Assembly (NCBI RefSeq): GCF_013131805.1
Contig: NZ_JABJRC010000006.1
Location: forward strand, 310,001-374,000
Length of the DNA: 64,000 nucleotides
Direction: 5' to 3'
Source of the DNA: Kribbella sandramycini
GTDB taxonomy: Bacteria; Actinomycetota; Actinomycetes; Propionibacteriales; Kribbellaceae
Part shown: positions 53,106 through 62,123 of the stretch, piece by piece
Layout of the letters: every line of letters starts with the position of its first letter
Numbering within the stretch: position 1 is the stretch's first letter
The notes under the pieces: generated by a model
What the model was told of the DNA's origin: nothing
What the model saw: the letters and a program-made list of their open reading frames with translations, nothing else
Database searches by the model: none
Made by a program: the position numbers and the translations under genes

Positions 53106-54229
53106 TATCGAGTCTTCCAGCCTTCGGGCAGATTGAAGGTGAGCGTGCCGGGCCCCTTGGGCTGCTTGACCTGGGGGACCGCGGCCGGGAACGCGTAGTT
53201 GACCAACTGGACGGTCTTGTCCGGGTACGACCCCGCGGCCGGTACCGACGCCTGGTACGCCGCGACCGGCAGCAGCGTCTTGGTGTCGAGGTAGTAGACC
53301 ATGTGCAGACCCGCCGCCAGGTTGAAGGGCGTTGCCCAGAACCAGCGCGCGGAGTCCCGGTTGTGCCCGCAGTCGCGGAAGGCGAACTGGGAGACCGCGG
53401 TCCCGTAGGGCTGGTCGTCGCGGATGATGGTCTTGAAGTCGACCACTTGGCGGATGTAGGTCCGGCCGCCGGTCGTCAGCAAGGTCGGCTGCGCCGCGTT
53501 CAGATAGCCGTCGCCCTCCTGGTGGAAGTAGGCGAGCACCCTGTCGGCCTGTTCGGCGGTGAGTCCGCTCGAGACGATTCCGTCCACGGTGAAGAACGGC
53601 TGGCGGGTGCAGTCGTCGTCGCCCTTGTCCTCCTGCCAGCCCAGCCCTTCGCCGTCGATGTACATCATCGACTTGCCGTCGATGCACTTGCGATCGGTGG
53701 TGCCGGTGCCGCTGAAGCCGGTGTACTCCAGGGAGAACTTGTTGGTTCGGTGGTCGACGGCGTAGTCGGTGATCGAGTAGTCCTTCTTCTCCAGGAACTT
53801 CTCCGGGTTCTCGAACCGGATCGTCTTCAATTGGCCGATCGGGGCCACCATCTGCCGCTTGAGGAAGCTCTCCACGAAGGCCTGTGGATGCACCTCGCTC
53901 AGCGTCTGCGCGGTGACCGGCTGACCGGGCTCGATGATCTTCGCACCCGCCGGCGGCGCGCCGGTCGCGGCGGGCTCATCGCCGGACAGGTTCTTCCAGA
54001 CCAGCGCGCCGCCGACCGAGGCGACCAGGACGAGCGCCACAGCGCCCGCAACGATCATCAGCGTGCGGCTCTTCCGCCGGGGCGGCTGCGGTGCCTGCTG
54101 GTGGAATGCCGGCGGCGGACCGGGGTAGGGCTGCTGCTGCGGCATGGGGTGCTGCTGGGGCTGCTGGGTGACGGGCTGCCAGGCTCGGCCGTCCCACCAC
54201 CACTGGCCGTCGTCACTGTACGTAGGCAC
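53105..54229 (-). CDS. Membrane-anchored paralogue B with Gln/Pro-rich cytoplasmic tail
   Basis: 374 aa with the same plan as paralogue A: WDGxxW start, Gln/Pro-rich linker, one membrane helix (LMIVAGAVALVLVASVGGALVW) and an extracytoplasmic domain. Shared blocks include PQAF...KRQMVAPI, GLTAEQADR and TYIRQVVDFK. They arose by tandem duplication. No catalytic motif recognised. Both are probably surface proteins expressed from one transcript starting near 54240. Confidence 0.85.
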   Translation of the reverse strand: MPTYSDDGQWWWDGRAWQPVTQQPQQHPMPQQQPYPGPPPAFHQQAPQPPRRKSRTLMIVAGAVALVLVASVGGALVWKNLSGDEPAATGAPPAGAKIIEPGQPVTAQTLSEVHPQAFVESFLKRQMVAPIGQLKTIRFENPEKFLEKKDYSITDYAVDHRTNKFSLEYTGFSGTGTTDRKCIDGKSMMYIDGEGLGWQEDKGDDDCTRQPFFTVDGIVSSGLTAEQADRVLAYFHQEGDGYLNAAQPTLLTTGGRTYIRQVVDFKTIIRDDQPYGTAVSQFAFRDCGHNRDSARWFWATPFNLAAGLHMVYYLDTKTLLPVAAYQASVPAAGSYPDKTVQLVNYAFPAAVPQVKQPKGPGTLTFNLPEGWKTR

Positions 54230-54255
54230 GGCCTACAGAGTAGAGGTGAGTCAGG

Positions 54256-54834
54256 TCAGCCGAGGTGCAACTCGGCTTTGGCGAGTCGAGCGGCTGCCTT
54301 CGCTTCGCGGGCCAGCTGGCGCGCTTCACGCTTGGCTGCCTTGACGCCGCGCTTGGTCTCGCGCTTCGTCGCCTTCGCGCCGTGCGACGCCCGCCAGGCC
54401 ACACCAGGCTTGCCCTCGGTGTCGACGATGGCGAGCAGCAGCCCACCCATCAGACCGAGGTTCTTCATGAACTGGACCCGCTGCTGGGCCTTGGCGGCCT
54501 TGGAGTCCTCCTGCCAGAACGCATGCCCGGCCAGCGTGGTCGGCACCAGCGAAGCGGCCAGCAGCGTCGCACCGAGGCGACGGCCGCGGCCGGTTGCCAG
54601 TGCGAGCCCGCCGACGACCTGGGCGGCGCCGTTCAGCCGGACCAGGTTCGCAGTCGTGTCGGGGATCCGGTCGCCGATCTGGGGCGGCGCGGCCTTCCGC
54701 AGTACCGGTACGAGCCGGTCGGTCACCGGCTGCGCCTTGGCCACCAGCGGCTCCGGGTTGCGGACCGAGTTCGCACCCTGAACGACGAAAATGACGGACA
54801 GCAACGGCCTGGCCAGTGCACGCACGACAGTCAT
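54256..54834 (-). CDS. DoxX family membrane protein with basic C-terminal tail
   Basis: 192 aa. DoxX-like core with three or four membrane helices (RALARPLLSVIFVVQGANS; LVRLNGAAQVVGGLALATGRGRR; MKNLGLMGGLLLAIVD) and a Lys/Ala/Arg-rich helical tail of about 45 residues. DoxX proteins are linked to redox and thiol stress. The start is uncertain: ATG 54834 directly abuts the GGAGG, so GTG 54825 or GTG 54852 could be used instead. Confidence 0.82.
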   Translation of the reverse strand: MTVVRALARPLLSVIFVVQGANSVRNPEPLVAKAQPVTDRLVPVLRKAAPPQIGDRIPDTTANLVRLNGAAQVVGGLALATGRGRRLGATLLAASLVPTTLAGHAFWQEDSKAAKAQQRVQFMKNLGLMGGLLLAIVDTEGKPGVAWRASHGAKATKRETKRGVKAAKREARQLAREAKAAARLAKAELHLG

Positions 54835-54886
54835 GCCTCCTTCATACACCACGTCACGAGGTCATCCCGGTACCCAGGGCCAACCG

Positions 54887-55609
54887 TCAGATGGCGCAGC
54901 CGTCCGGCCCGCAGGTCGTGTCGTCCGAGTTCGGGGCGGTGATCAGCGTGACCGGCTTGCGGTCGGCGTTCGCCCGCCGGAGCGCCTCCTGGAACACCTC
55001 CAGCGGCTGGGCGCCGCTCACGCCGTACTTCTGGTCGATGACGAAGAAGGGGACGCCGTTGGCGCCGTACGCGAGTGCCTGCGCCTGATCGGCGGCGACG
55101 TCGTCCGCGTAGTCCGTACCGGCGAGCACCTCGGCCACGCGGTCGGCCGGCAGACCGACCTCTACCGCCAGCGTCGTCAGCGTGTCGGCGTCACCGACCG
55201 GGAGGCCATCAACGAAGTATGCCTTCAGCAACCGCTCCTTGAGCTGGCTCTGCGTGCCGGCCGGCAGTTCACCGCTGGTCTGCACCTCCAGCGCCAGGTG
55301 CAGCAGCCGGTGCGCATCCAGGGTGTTGGCCGACTTCGCGTCCTCCAGGTGGTACTCCAGCCCGACCTCGGCGGCGGCCAGTGTCACCTGCTCGTTGGCC
55401 TGCACACCCCACGCTCGATCCCGGCCGTACTTCTCGCCCAGGCGAGTCGGCAGGTCCCGCGGGTCGTCGTTCGAGGACGACGGGTCCAGCTGGAAGCTGT
55501 GCCAGACGATCTCCGCGCTGTCGCCGCTCTCCGCCAGCGCCTGCTCGAGGCGGCGCTTACCGATGTAGCAGAACGGGCAGACGACATCGGACCAGACATC
55601 AATACGCAT
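54887..55609 (-). CDS. DsbA/FrnE-family thioredoxin-fold oxidoreductase
   Basis: 240 aa cytoplasmic DsbA-like protein. The active site CPFC (C11, C14) in RIDVWSDVVCPFCYIGKRRLE is typical of the FrnE/polyketide-associated DsbA group. The cis-Pro segment GANGVPFFVIDQKYGVSGAQ is present, and a C-terminal CGPDGCAI adds two further Cys. Divergent from the phosphotransferase at 55649. Likely thiol-disulfide exchange or isomerisation. Confidence 0.9.
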   Translation of the reverse strand: MRIDVWSDVVCPFCYIGKRRLEQALAESGDSAEIVWHSFQLDPSSSNDDPRDLPTRLGEKYGRDRAWGVQANEQVTLAAAEVGLEYHLEDAKSANTLDAHRLLHLALEVQTSGELPAGTQSQLKERLLKAYFVDGLPVGDADTLTTLAVEVGLPADRVAEVLAGTDYADDVAADQAQALAYGANGVPFFVIDQKYGVSGAQPLEVFQEALRRANADRKPVTLITAPNSDDTTCGPDGCAI

Positions 55610-55648
55610 GACACTGCAAACAACACCGATATCGAACCAATTCCAGAT

Positions 55649-56530
55649 GTGACGCGTCTGACGCGCGTGGAGCTCACCGAAAGCCTCATCCGGACCCTGC
55701 TCACCGAACAACACCCCGATCTGGCCCACCTGCCGCTCCGTGAGGTGGTCGGCGGCTGGGACAACCAGATGTGGCGCCTCGGCGAAGACCTGGCCGTCCG
55801 CCTGCCCCGCACGCCGCGTGCACCCGAGCTCCTCCAGCGGGAGCGGAACTGGCTGCCGACTCTGGCCGAGCGACTGCCGCTGCCGATTCCGACTCCGGTG
55901 CGGCTCGGCGAGCCATCGGAGCGGTTTCCGTCGCCGTGGCTGATCACGCAGTGGGTGCCGGGCGAACCCGCCGACCGCGAGTTCATTACTGCGGACGAGT
56001 CCGGCACAGCGCTGGCCGACTTCCTGCGGGCGCTGCATGTCCCCGCCCCCGCCGACGTGCCGCAGGAGGCCCGCGGCGGGCTGATGCGGCAGGAGAGCAT
56101 CGAGCACTTTGCCGGGAGCATTGAGCCCTCGACGGCGGTCCGCGACATCTGGGCGGATGCTGTGGCCGCGCCTGCGTGGGACGGACCTGCGGTATGGGTG
56201 CACTCTGACCTGCACCCGGCGAACCTAGTAGTCGCTGACGGGCGGCTGGCTGGCGTCATCGACTTCGGTGACGTGGGTGCCGGCGACCCGGCGGTGGACA
56301 TCTCGGCCGCGTGGGTACTGCTGCCGGACGGTGCGGCCAAGCGATTCTTTGCGGCCTATCCGATGGATGAGGCCACCTTCCGGCGGGCTCGGGGGTGGGC
56401 CGCGTTCCGGGCGCTGTTCGTGCTGGCGATGGCTGTGAACGGGGAGAGGGGGCTTGCTGGGGGTAAGCCGACCTGGCGGCCTGCGGGGGAGGCCGCCATG
56501 GAACGGGTGCTCGGCCGGTCCACCCGGTGA
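55649..56530 (+). CDS. Aminoglycoside phosphotransferase family protein
   Basis: 293 aa with the GTG at 55649; GTG 55667 is an alternative and no clear ribosome-binding site is seen. APH fold: N-lobe WRLGEDLAVRLPR, catalytic loop WVHSDLHPANLVV, metal-binding VIDFGDVGAGDPAVD. Substrate not predictable; many such genes are not resistance genes. The stop codon lies inside a 17-bp-arm terminator hairpin. A much longer frame from 54791 is out-of-phase FrnE sequence. Confidence 0.87.
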   Translation: MTRLTRVELTESLIRTLLTEQHPDLAHLPLREVVGGWDNQMWRLGEDLAVRLPRTPRAPELLQRERNWLPTLAERLPLPIPTPVRLGEPSERFPSPWLITQWVPGEPADREFITADESGTALADFLRALHVPAPADVPQEARGGLMRQESIEHFAGSIEPSTAVRDIWADAVAAPAWDGPAVWVHSDLHPANLVVADGRLAGVIDFGDVGAGDPAVDISAAWVLLPDGAAKRFFAAYPMDEATFRRARGWAAFRALFVLAMAVNGERGLAGGKPTWRPAGEAAMERVLGRSTR

Positions 56531-56548
56531 GGGGTGGACCGGCCGAGC
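56509..56548. terminator. Bidirectional terminator hairpin spanning a stop codon
   Basis: Perfect 17-bp arms GCTCGGCCGGTCCACCC (56509-56525) and complement (56532-56548) around GGTGAG, which contains the phosphotransferase TGA. It sits between convergent genes and can serve both. Confidence 0.85.
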
Positions 56549-56554
56549 GGTGGT

Positions 56555-57334
56555 TCAGCGAGCGGCCTGCTCGATGGTGCGGGTGACGAGCGACGGCTCG
56601 GACAGCATCACCAGGTGCGAGGCACCCGGCGCTTCGACGATCTTGGCGTTGGCGCGCTTGGCCATGAAGCGCTCCCCGGCCGGTGCGATCGCCCGGTCCT
56701 TGCCGGCGATGACGGCGTACTTCGGCAGGGCGGCCGGAGCGCTGTTCGGCACGGTCTCGGTGAAGACCGAGGCGGAGACCGGGCGCTGCGCGGCACCGAG
56801 GACGTCGGCCTGCCGGGTCGGCAGGTCGGCGGCGAAGACCCAGCGGAAGGCGTCCGGCTTCATCACCAGGTCCACGCCACCCGGGTAGCTGATCGCGTTG
56901 GTGGTCTTCTCGTTGATCTCACTGCCGGGGAACTGTGCGTTGAGTGCACCGATCGTCTCGCCCTTCTGCGGGACGAACGCGGCTACGTAGACCAGCGACT
57001 TCACACCGGGCGTTCCGGCGAGCTGAGTGATCAGTGCGCCGCCGTACGAGTGTCCGACCAGCACCTTGGGGCCAGGGATGCCGGCCAGGACTCCGGTCAG
57101 GTACTCCGTGTCGGTAGCGATGCTCCGGAGCGGAACAGCCGGTGCGACGACGGTGTAGCCGTCACGCTGCAGCTTCTTGGTCACCTCGGACCAGCTGCCG
57201 CCGTCCGCGAACGCACCGTGGATCAGGACGACGGTCGGCTTCGGCTCCGGCTTGTGCGTGGCGACCGCGGTGGTGGCTCCGGTCAGCGTGATGAGGACAC
57301 TGGCAGCAGCGGCGAGGACGCGACGGATCTTCAT
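56555..57334 (-). CDS. Secreted alpha/beta hydrolase
   Basis: 259 aa. Signal peptide at residues 1-26 (RRVLAAAASVLITLTGATTAVA), then an alpha/beta-hydrolase fold with oxyanion VLIHGAFADGGSW and nucleophile elbow GHSYGG (S96). The late His lies in GASHLVML. Esterase-like; substrate unknown. It starts on the last base of the preceding paralogue (57334 shared), so the two are translated together. Confidence 0.88.
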   Translation of the reverse strand: MKIRRVLAAAASVLITLTGATTAVATHKPEPKPTVVLIHGAFADGGSWSEVTKKLQRDGYTVVAPAVPLRSIATDTEYLTGVLAGIPGPKVLVGHSYGGALITQLAGTPGVKSLVYVAAFVPQKGETIGALNAQFPGSEINEKTTNAISYPGGVDLVMKPDAFRWVFAADLPTRQADVLGAAQRPVSASVFTETVPNSAPAALPKYAVIAGKDRAIAPAGERFMAKRANAKIVEAPGASHLVMLSEPSLVTRTIEQAAR

Positions 57335-58050
57335 CAGTTCGCGCCACCCTCGACCGCAGTCGCGATGAAGGCGGCGACGGCCTTCGGCTGCGAGACGGCG
57401 ACGGCGTGCGAGCCGTCGACCTCGATCGTGGTGGCCTTGGCACGGGCCGCCATGGTCCGCTGGCCCTCCGGGTGGATGGCTTCGTCACCGGTCGCGACCA
57501 GCTGGTAGACCGGCAGCCGCTTCCAGCTGGCGGGGCCGGACTTCTCCTCGAAGGCCGCGGCGGCGATCGGCCGCTGCGTGCGGCCCAGCAGGTCGGCGTC
57601 CGCGACGTCCGCGGCGAACAGATGCTGGAACTTGGCCAGGTCGATGCTGAGGAAGGTCTCCTCGCCGCCGTCGCCGGTCGGCAGCTGGTGCGGGACCAGA
57701 CCGGAGCCGAAGTCGTTGGCGGGGAAGCTGCCGAGCAGGTCCTGCAGGCTCTCGCCCTCGTCCGGGACGAACGCGGCGACGTAGACCAGCGCGGTCACGT
57801 TGTCGGCGAGGTTCGCGGTGTTCGTGATGACCGCGCCGCCGTACGAGTGGCCGACCAGCACGACCGGGCCGTCGATCTCCCGGACCTGGGCGGCGATCCG
57901 GCCGGCGTCGTACGCCGGGCCGTGCAGCTCGTTGGACAGCGCCACCGCGGGGATGCCGCGGCTCTGCAGCTCGGCGATCACGCCGGTCCAGGACGAGTTC
58001 TCGGCGAACGCGCCGTGCACCAGGACCACGGTGGGGGTCTTGTCGGTCAT
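57334..58050 (-). CDS. Cytoplasmic alpha/beta hydrolase (paralogue)
   Basis: 238 aa, without signal peptide. VVLVHGAFAENSSWTG, nucleophile GHSYGG (S69) and late His in EVDGSHAVAVSQP. It shares extended blocks with the secreted hydrolase (HGAF, YVAAFVP, RTQRPI/AQRPV). Tandem duplication with different locations. A leader hairpin (58071-58101) lies upstream, and a LAL regulator gene follows upstream on the same strand. Confidence 0.88.
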   Translation of the reverse strand: MTDKTPTVVLVHGAFAENSSWTGVIAELQSRGIPAVALSNELHGPAYDAGRIAAQVREIDGPVVLVGHSYGGAVITNTANLADNVTALVYVAAFVPDEGESLQDLLGSFPANDFGSGLVPHQLPTGDGGEETFLSIDLAKFQHLFAADVADADLLGRTQRPIAAAAFEEKSGPASWKRLPVYQLVATGDEAIHPEGQRTMAARAKATTIEVDGSHAVAVSQPKAVAAFIATAVEGGAN

Positions 58051-58070
58051 TGTTCTCGCTCTCCTTCAGT

Positions 58071-58101
58071 AGGTGATGCATGAAGGATTGCTCGATCACC
58101 T
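58071..58101. promoter_or_regulatory. Inverted repeat upstream of the hydrolase pair
   Basis: AGGTGAT (58071-58077) and ATCACCT (58095-58101), 17-base loop, 20 bases upstream of the hydrolase start. Half-site spacing would fit a dimeric regulator such as the adjacent LuxR-LAL protein, or it could be a leader hairpin. Confidence 0.45.
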
Positions 58102-58177
58102 GCTCCGGCGGATCGACCGATCACCCGAACTTGTCAGGGCCGAACGAGGGGACGCCGGACGTCGGTGCACCCGAATC

Positions 58178-60841
58178 TCATGCGTTCGGGGGAGGGGCGA
58201 ACCGCTCCAGCACCAGACGGGTGAGCTGGACCCTGGAGTTGACCCCCAGCTTGCCGAAAACCGACCGCAGGTGGGTGCCGACCGTGCTGGCCGAAACGAC
58301 CAGTTGTTCGGCCGCAGTCCGGTTGGTGTGGCCCTCCGCGACCAGCAGCGCGACTCGGCGTTCCATCGGCGTCAGCGCCTCCCAACCAGCCTCGGCTCGG
58401 GCCGGCACGGCCGCCCAGCGCCGTCTACGCACACCGGCCGCCTGCAAGGTGGCTTGGATCCGCCCGGCCGGCGCTGTCGCACCGAGCGCGGTCAGAGCGT
58501 CGAGGGCGTGCTCCAGTGTGGCCACACCGACGCTGCGGTCACCGGACTCCAGCTCGGTCCGGCCGTACCGTTCCTCGGCCAGCGCGAGGAGCAGCGGCCG
58601 GTCTGCGCGCCTGAGCTGTTCGCAGGCGGCAGCCAGCCGTTTGAGGTCGGTACCGGCTGACACGAGCTCCAGCGCGCCGAGCGCGGCCAGGCAGGGGCTG
58701 GCTTCAACCTGTGCGCTGATGAGGTCCGCTGCGTCGGCCCGGGCGAGCATCTCGATCCGCTCCGGGAAACCGTGCGGTACGTCGCGCAGACGCACTACGG
58801 CCTGGTCGTCGCCGTCCACGATTGCCAGCAGCGCACGAATCGTCGGATCGGTGCCGGCTATCTCACGGGCCTGGGTGCTCTGGTTGCGGAGGAGAGCAAC
58901 CAGAGCCAACAGCTGGTGAACCGACGGCAGCAGGCGGATGTCGTGGAAGTCCTGCATCCAGCGCATACAGGTCTGCGCGACCGTCTCGGCGATGTCCAGG
59001 TTTCCGGAGGCGTATTCGAGTCGCGCGTGCAGAACACCCAGCTGGGCAGCAGACTGCCAGTCGCCGGCGGTCATCAGCTCACGGATCCGCTTCAGCGCGG
59101 CGGGCAGCTCGTCGGTCTCGGCGCGGCAGTACAGCTCGCCGACCTCGAGCAGGGTGTCCGGCAGACTGCCGACATCGGCCGGGGCCCGTCGTGCGTCGGC
59201 GTAGTGATCGCGGGCTGTCGCGTAGCGGCCTTCGGACTGGGCCACCTCGGCCGCGGCGACCGACAGGATCGCGCGCGCGACCGGGTCGGTGGCAGTGGGG
59301 AGCATCTCCGTCGGCGACACCTCGCCGGGGGTGACGAGCGTGCGGTACGCCGTCAGCCGCTCGGTCAGGTGGGCAGCGGCACCTGGAGCGAAGAGGTCTT
59401 CGCGGCTGAGCCGGCCGACAGCCCACTGCCTCGGTGCCAGCTGGAGTCGCACCGATGCGCGCAGGTCGGGGGTGATCGGGCCCTGATAGAGCGGCGTACC
59501 ACCGAGCAGGTCGTCGGCGAACGCTACGGCGCGGTCGTACTGGAAGGCGGCGAGCAGGATGGTGATCACGTCCGCGCCGACCTCCGCCCGCAGCGGGTCG
59601 TCGGGAGCGGTGAGGTCGAAGGCTTGCTGGATGACCTCTGCCGCGGTGGTCGACATGGTCGTGAGCAGCTCTTGGGCGGCTTGACGAAGCGTGGCTACCG
59701 CGGCGGTGTCACCTTGCTGGGCGACTGCCAGCACGTGCGGAGCCGCGACGGCAGCGCCGCGCCCGGTGGCCAGCAACTGGTCGGCAATCGCGCCGTGCAG
59801 TGCACGCTGCGCGGACGGCGGCACGTCGGCGAGCACCGCTGAGCGCAGGAGCTCGTGCTGGAATCGCAGCGCTGACCCTGCATCGATCAACAGCCCGGCG
59901 CGAATCGCCTCATCCAGCGCGGCCGCCAGCTTGGCCACCGGGTCGGACATGAGCGCAGCGACGTCCTCCAGCCGGAACTCACTGCCGAAGACAGCAGCAG
60001 TGCGGACCAGCATCCGCGCCTGTTCGGACAGACCGCTCTGGCGGCGACGGACACCTTCGACGAGCCCGGAGGGGAGTGCGCCGGTGGTCACGGACGCCGC
60101 CAGTAGCGGACCGGTGACTCGGGCCGAGGTGGGCTCGGCCTTCGCACCGTCCAGGTACAGCCCGGCGATCAGTTGCTCGGCCAGAAACGGGCTGCCCTGG
60201 ACTCCTGCCAGCTGGACGGCGAGATTCGGGTCGACGGGGGCGTTCAGCCGGTCCTTGGCCAGGTCCTGGATCGCATCCGCGCTGAGCGGCCGGAGCTCGA
60301 TCGTCTCGACCGGGACCTGGGCGCCGACCGCATTGACGAGCTGATCGGTGACACCGCCCGGAGCGGGCCGGGCCGCGACCAGCCAGAGCAGTTGGTGGCT
60401 GGAGAGTCGAGCGATCAGCACGCGCAGCGAGAACGCGGTCAGCGGGTCGGACCACTGCGCGTCGTCCAGGACGATCAGCGCTTTGGTGCCGTCCAGCCGA
60501 CGTCCGACCAGCTCGGCCAACCGTTCGGCGAGCCAGAGCGGCGACGCGTTGAGTGCGGCCAACTCCATGAAGTGGCCGGTGTCGATCAGCGGCTGCTTAC
60601 CGGCGCGCAGTGCGGGCGCCAGCGAGGACAGTGGGCTGATGTCGTCGGTCTGCTGCGCGGTGGCGCTGGCGACGAGGAAGCCCTGCCGCTCAGCCTGCTC
60701 GGCCGCAGCGGCGAGCAGCGCCGACTTACCCAGCCCGGGCTCACCGGTGACGACGGCCAGCGAGGCCTGGCCACCCTCAGCTGCCCGGAGCGCCTCCAAC
60801 AGCCGCCCGAGCTCCTCCGAACGACCACGCAACGGCCCCAT
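58178..60841 (-). CDS. LuxR family LAL-type transcriptional regulator
   Basis: 887 aa. An N-terminal AAA/STAND ATPase carries Walker A (GEPGLGKSA, residues 33-41) and Walker B (ALIVLDDAQWSD). A long helical middle (about 300-810) resembles TPR-like sensor regions, and the C-terminal LuxR HTH (about 820-880) reads ALTPMERRVALLVAEGHTNRTAAEQL...STVGTHLRSVFGKLGV. Such regulators activate nearby operons on sensing a small molecule. The hydrolase pair downstream, 127 bases away on the same strand, is the obvious target. Confidence 0.92.
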   Translation of the reverse strand: MGPLRGRSEELGRLLEALRAAEGGQASLAVVTGEPGLGKSALLAAAAEQAERQGFLVASATAQQTDDISPLSSLAPALRAGKQPLIDTGHFMELAALNASPLWLAERLAELVGRRLDGTKALIVLDDAQWSDPLTAFSLRVLIARLSSHQLLWLVAARPAPGGVTDQLVNAVGAQVPVETIELRPLSADAIQDLAKDRLNAPVDPNLAVQLAGVQGSPFLAEQLIAGLYLDGAKAEPTSARVTGPLLAASVTTGALPSGLVEGVRRRQSGLSEQARMLVRTAAVFGSEFRLEDVAALMSDPVAKLAAALDEAIRAGLLIDAGSALRFQHELLRSAVLADVPPSAQRALHGAIADQLLATGRGAAVAAPHVLAVAQQGDTAAVATLRQAAQELLTTMSTTAAEVIQQAFDLTAPDDPLRAEVGADVITILLAAFQYDRAVAFADDLLGGTPLYQGPITPDLRASVRLQLAPRQWAVGRLSREDLFAPGAAAHLTERLTAYRTLVTPGEVSPTEMLPTATDPVARAILSVAAAEVAQSEGRYATARDHYADARRAPADVGSLPDTLLEVGELYCRAETDELPAALKRIRELMTAGDWQSAAQLGVLHARLEYASGNLDIAETVAQTCMRWMQDFHDIRLLPSVHQLLALVALLRNQSTQAREIAGTDPTIRALLAIVDGDDQAVVRLRDVPHGFPERIEMLARADAADLISAQVEASPCLAALGALELVSAGTDLKRLAAACEQLRRADRPLLLALAEERYGRTELESGDRSVGVATLEHALDALTALGATAPAGRIQATLQAAGVRRRRWAAVPARAEAGWEALTPMERRVALLVAEGHTNRTAAEQLVVSASTVGTHLRSVFGKLGVNSRVQLTRLVLERFAPPPNA

Positions 60842-60859
60842 AGCGCCGTTTCTATCAGC

Positions 60860-62116
60860 TCAGGCGCAACGGCGGACGGCAAGGAGGGCGTACGCGCGGG
60901 TAGCGTGCAGCACTTCGGACAGTACGACGTGCTCATCGCTGGCATGTGCGTAGCGGACGTCGCCTGGGCCGTACTGCAGTGTCGGGATGCCCACGGCGGC
61001 GTACTGACGCAGGTCGGAGCCGTACGGCGCGCCCTTCACCTCAGGGGTCGGAACACCCGCGTCGACCGCCGCCTGCAGTGTGTCGGGCAGCAGCGGATCG
61101 CCGTCCGGCAGCAGGCCCGAGGCGAACTCACCGCCGGGCCACGTCACCGTCACCGGGTGGTCGCGTAGCCAGTCGTCCTGGACACAGGCAGCCGCGACGG
61201 CCGCCTCGAACGCGGCCCGTGCGGTGTCGACGGACTCACCGAGGCGGACGCCGTACCGGCCCTCGGCGACCAGCAGATCGGGGACAGTGCTCGCCCAGTC
61301 ACCGGCCTGGAGCGTGCCGACCGACAGCGGGTTCGCCAGGTCGAGGTGGGCCAGTAGCGGGTGCGGGTCGAGGTTGCGCTCGACCTCGAAGGCTTGGAGC
61401 GCACTCTGCAGCACGGCGAACTTCTCGATCGCGCTGACGCCGCGGCTGCGCGTCGAGCCGTGTGTCGCCAGACCAGGCACCTCCAGGCGGAAGGTGAGCG
61501 AGCCGGCGTTTGCTGGGATGACCGCGCCCGCAGTCGGCTCCGCGATCAGACACGCCTCTCCGGTGTGGCCACGGCGCAGCGTCGCGAACGCACCCGCACC
61601 GCCGTCCTCCTCACCGAACACTGTGTGCACCGCCAGCGGCTTCCGCAGCTCCACACCGGCGGCAGCAATCGCAGCCACCGCTCCGAAGATCGCAGCGACG
61701 CCGCCCTTCATGTCACACGTGCCACGCCCCCACATCACGCCGTCCTCGACCCGAGCCGCAAACGGATCGCGATCCGGCCACTGCGCAAGGTCACCGGGCG
61801 GCACCACGTCCACATGCCCGTTGAAGATCAGCCCCGGCGTACCGTCACCACCCAGCACGCCAACACACCCCCACGCCCGCTCCCGAGCCACCTCCCATCC
61901 GGGGAACGCCGCATCATTAGTGAGCGCCGGCAGGTCGATATCCCAGTGGTCAACGCGCAGACCGAGCCCCCGCAGCCGCTCCGCACACCACCCCTGGATC
62001 TCCCCCTCAGCTGCGCTGCCATCCACACTCGGAATCCGCACCAGCTCCCGCAGCTCCGCGACCACCCGCTCGTCGTCAACAGCCGCCAGCACCTTCTGCT
62101 CGACCGCACTCACCAT
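60860..62116 (-). CDS. M20 family metallopeptidase (ArgE/DapE/carboxypeptidase-like)
   Basis: 418 aa zinc hydrolase. FNGHVDVVPPGD (metal His/Asp), GRGTCDMKGGVAAI (bridging Asp) and FGEEDGGAGA (catalytic Glu) are present, and the dimerisation domain lies in the middle. It probably cleaves an N-acyl or dipeptide amide; the exact substrate is unknown. Start ATG 62116; an in-frame ATG at 62131 overlapping the kinase stop would add five residues. Confidence 0.88.
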   Translation of the reverse strand: MVSAVEQKVLAAVDDERVVAELRELVRIPSVDGSAAEGEIQGWCAERLRGLGLRVDHWDIDLPALTNDAAFPGWEVARERAWGCVGVLGGDGTPGLIFNGHVDVVPPGDLAQWPDRDPFAARVEDGVMWGRGTCDMKGGVAAIFGAVAAIAAAGVELRKPLAVHTVFGEEDGGAGAFATLRRGHTGEACLIAEPTAGAVIPANAGSLTFRLEVPGLATHGSTRSRGVSAIEKFAVLQSALQAFEVERNLDPHPLLAHLDLANPLSVGTLQAGDWASTVPDLLVAEGRYGVRLGESVDTARAAFEAAVAAACVQDDWLRDHPVTVTWPGGEFASGLLPDGDPLLPDTLQAAVDAGVPTPEVKGAPYGSDLRQYAAVGIPTLQYGPGDVRYAHASDEHVVLSEVLHATRAYALLAVRRCA

Positions 62117-62123
62117 GCGCCCA

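Noticed and set aside
54791..56530. 579-residue frame
   Set aside because: The first half is antisense to the FrnE and DoxX genes; only the last 293 residues form the phosphotransferase.
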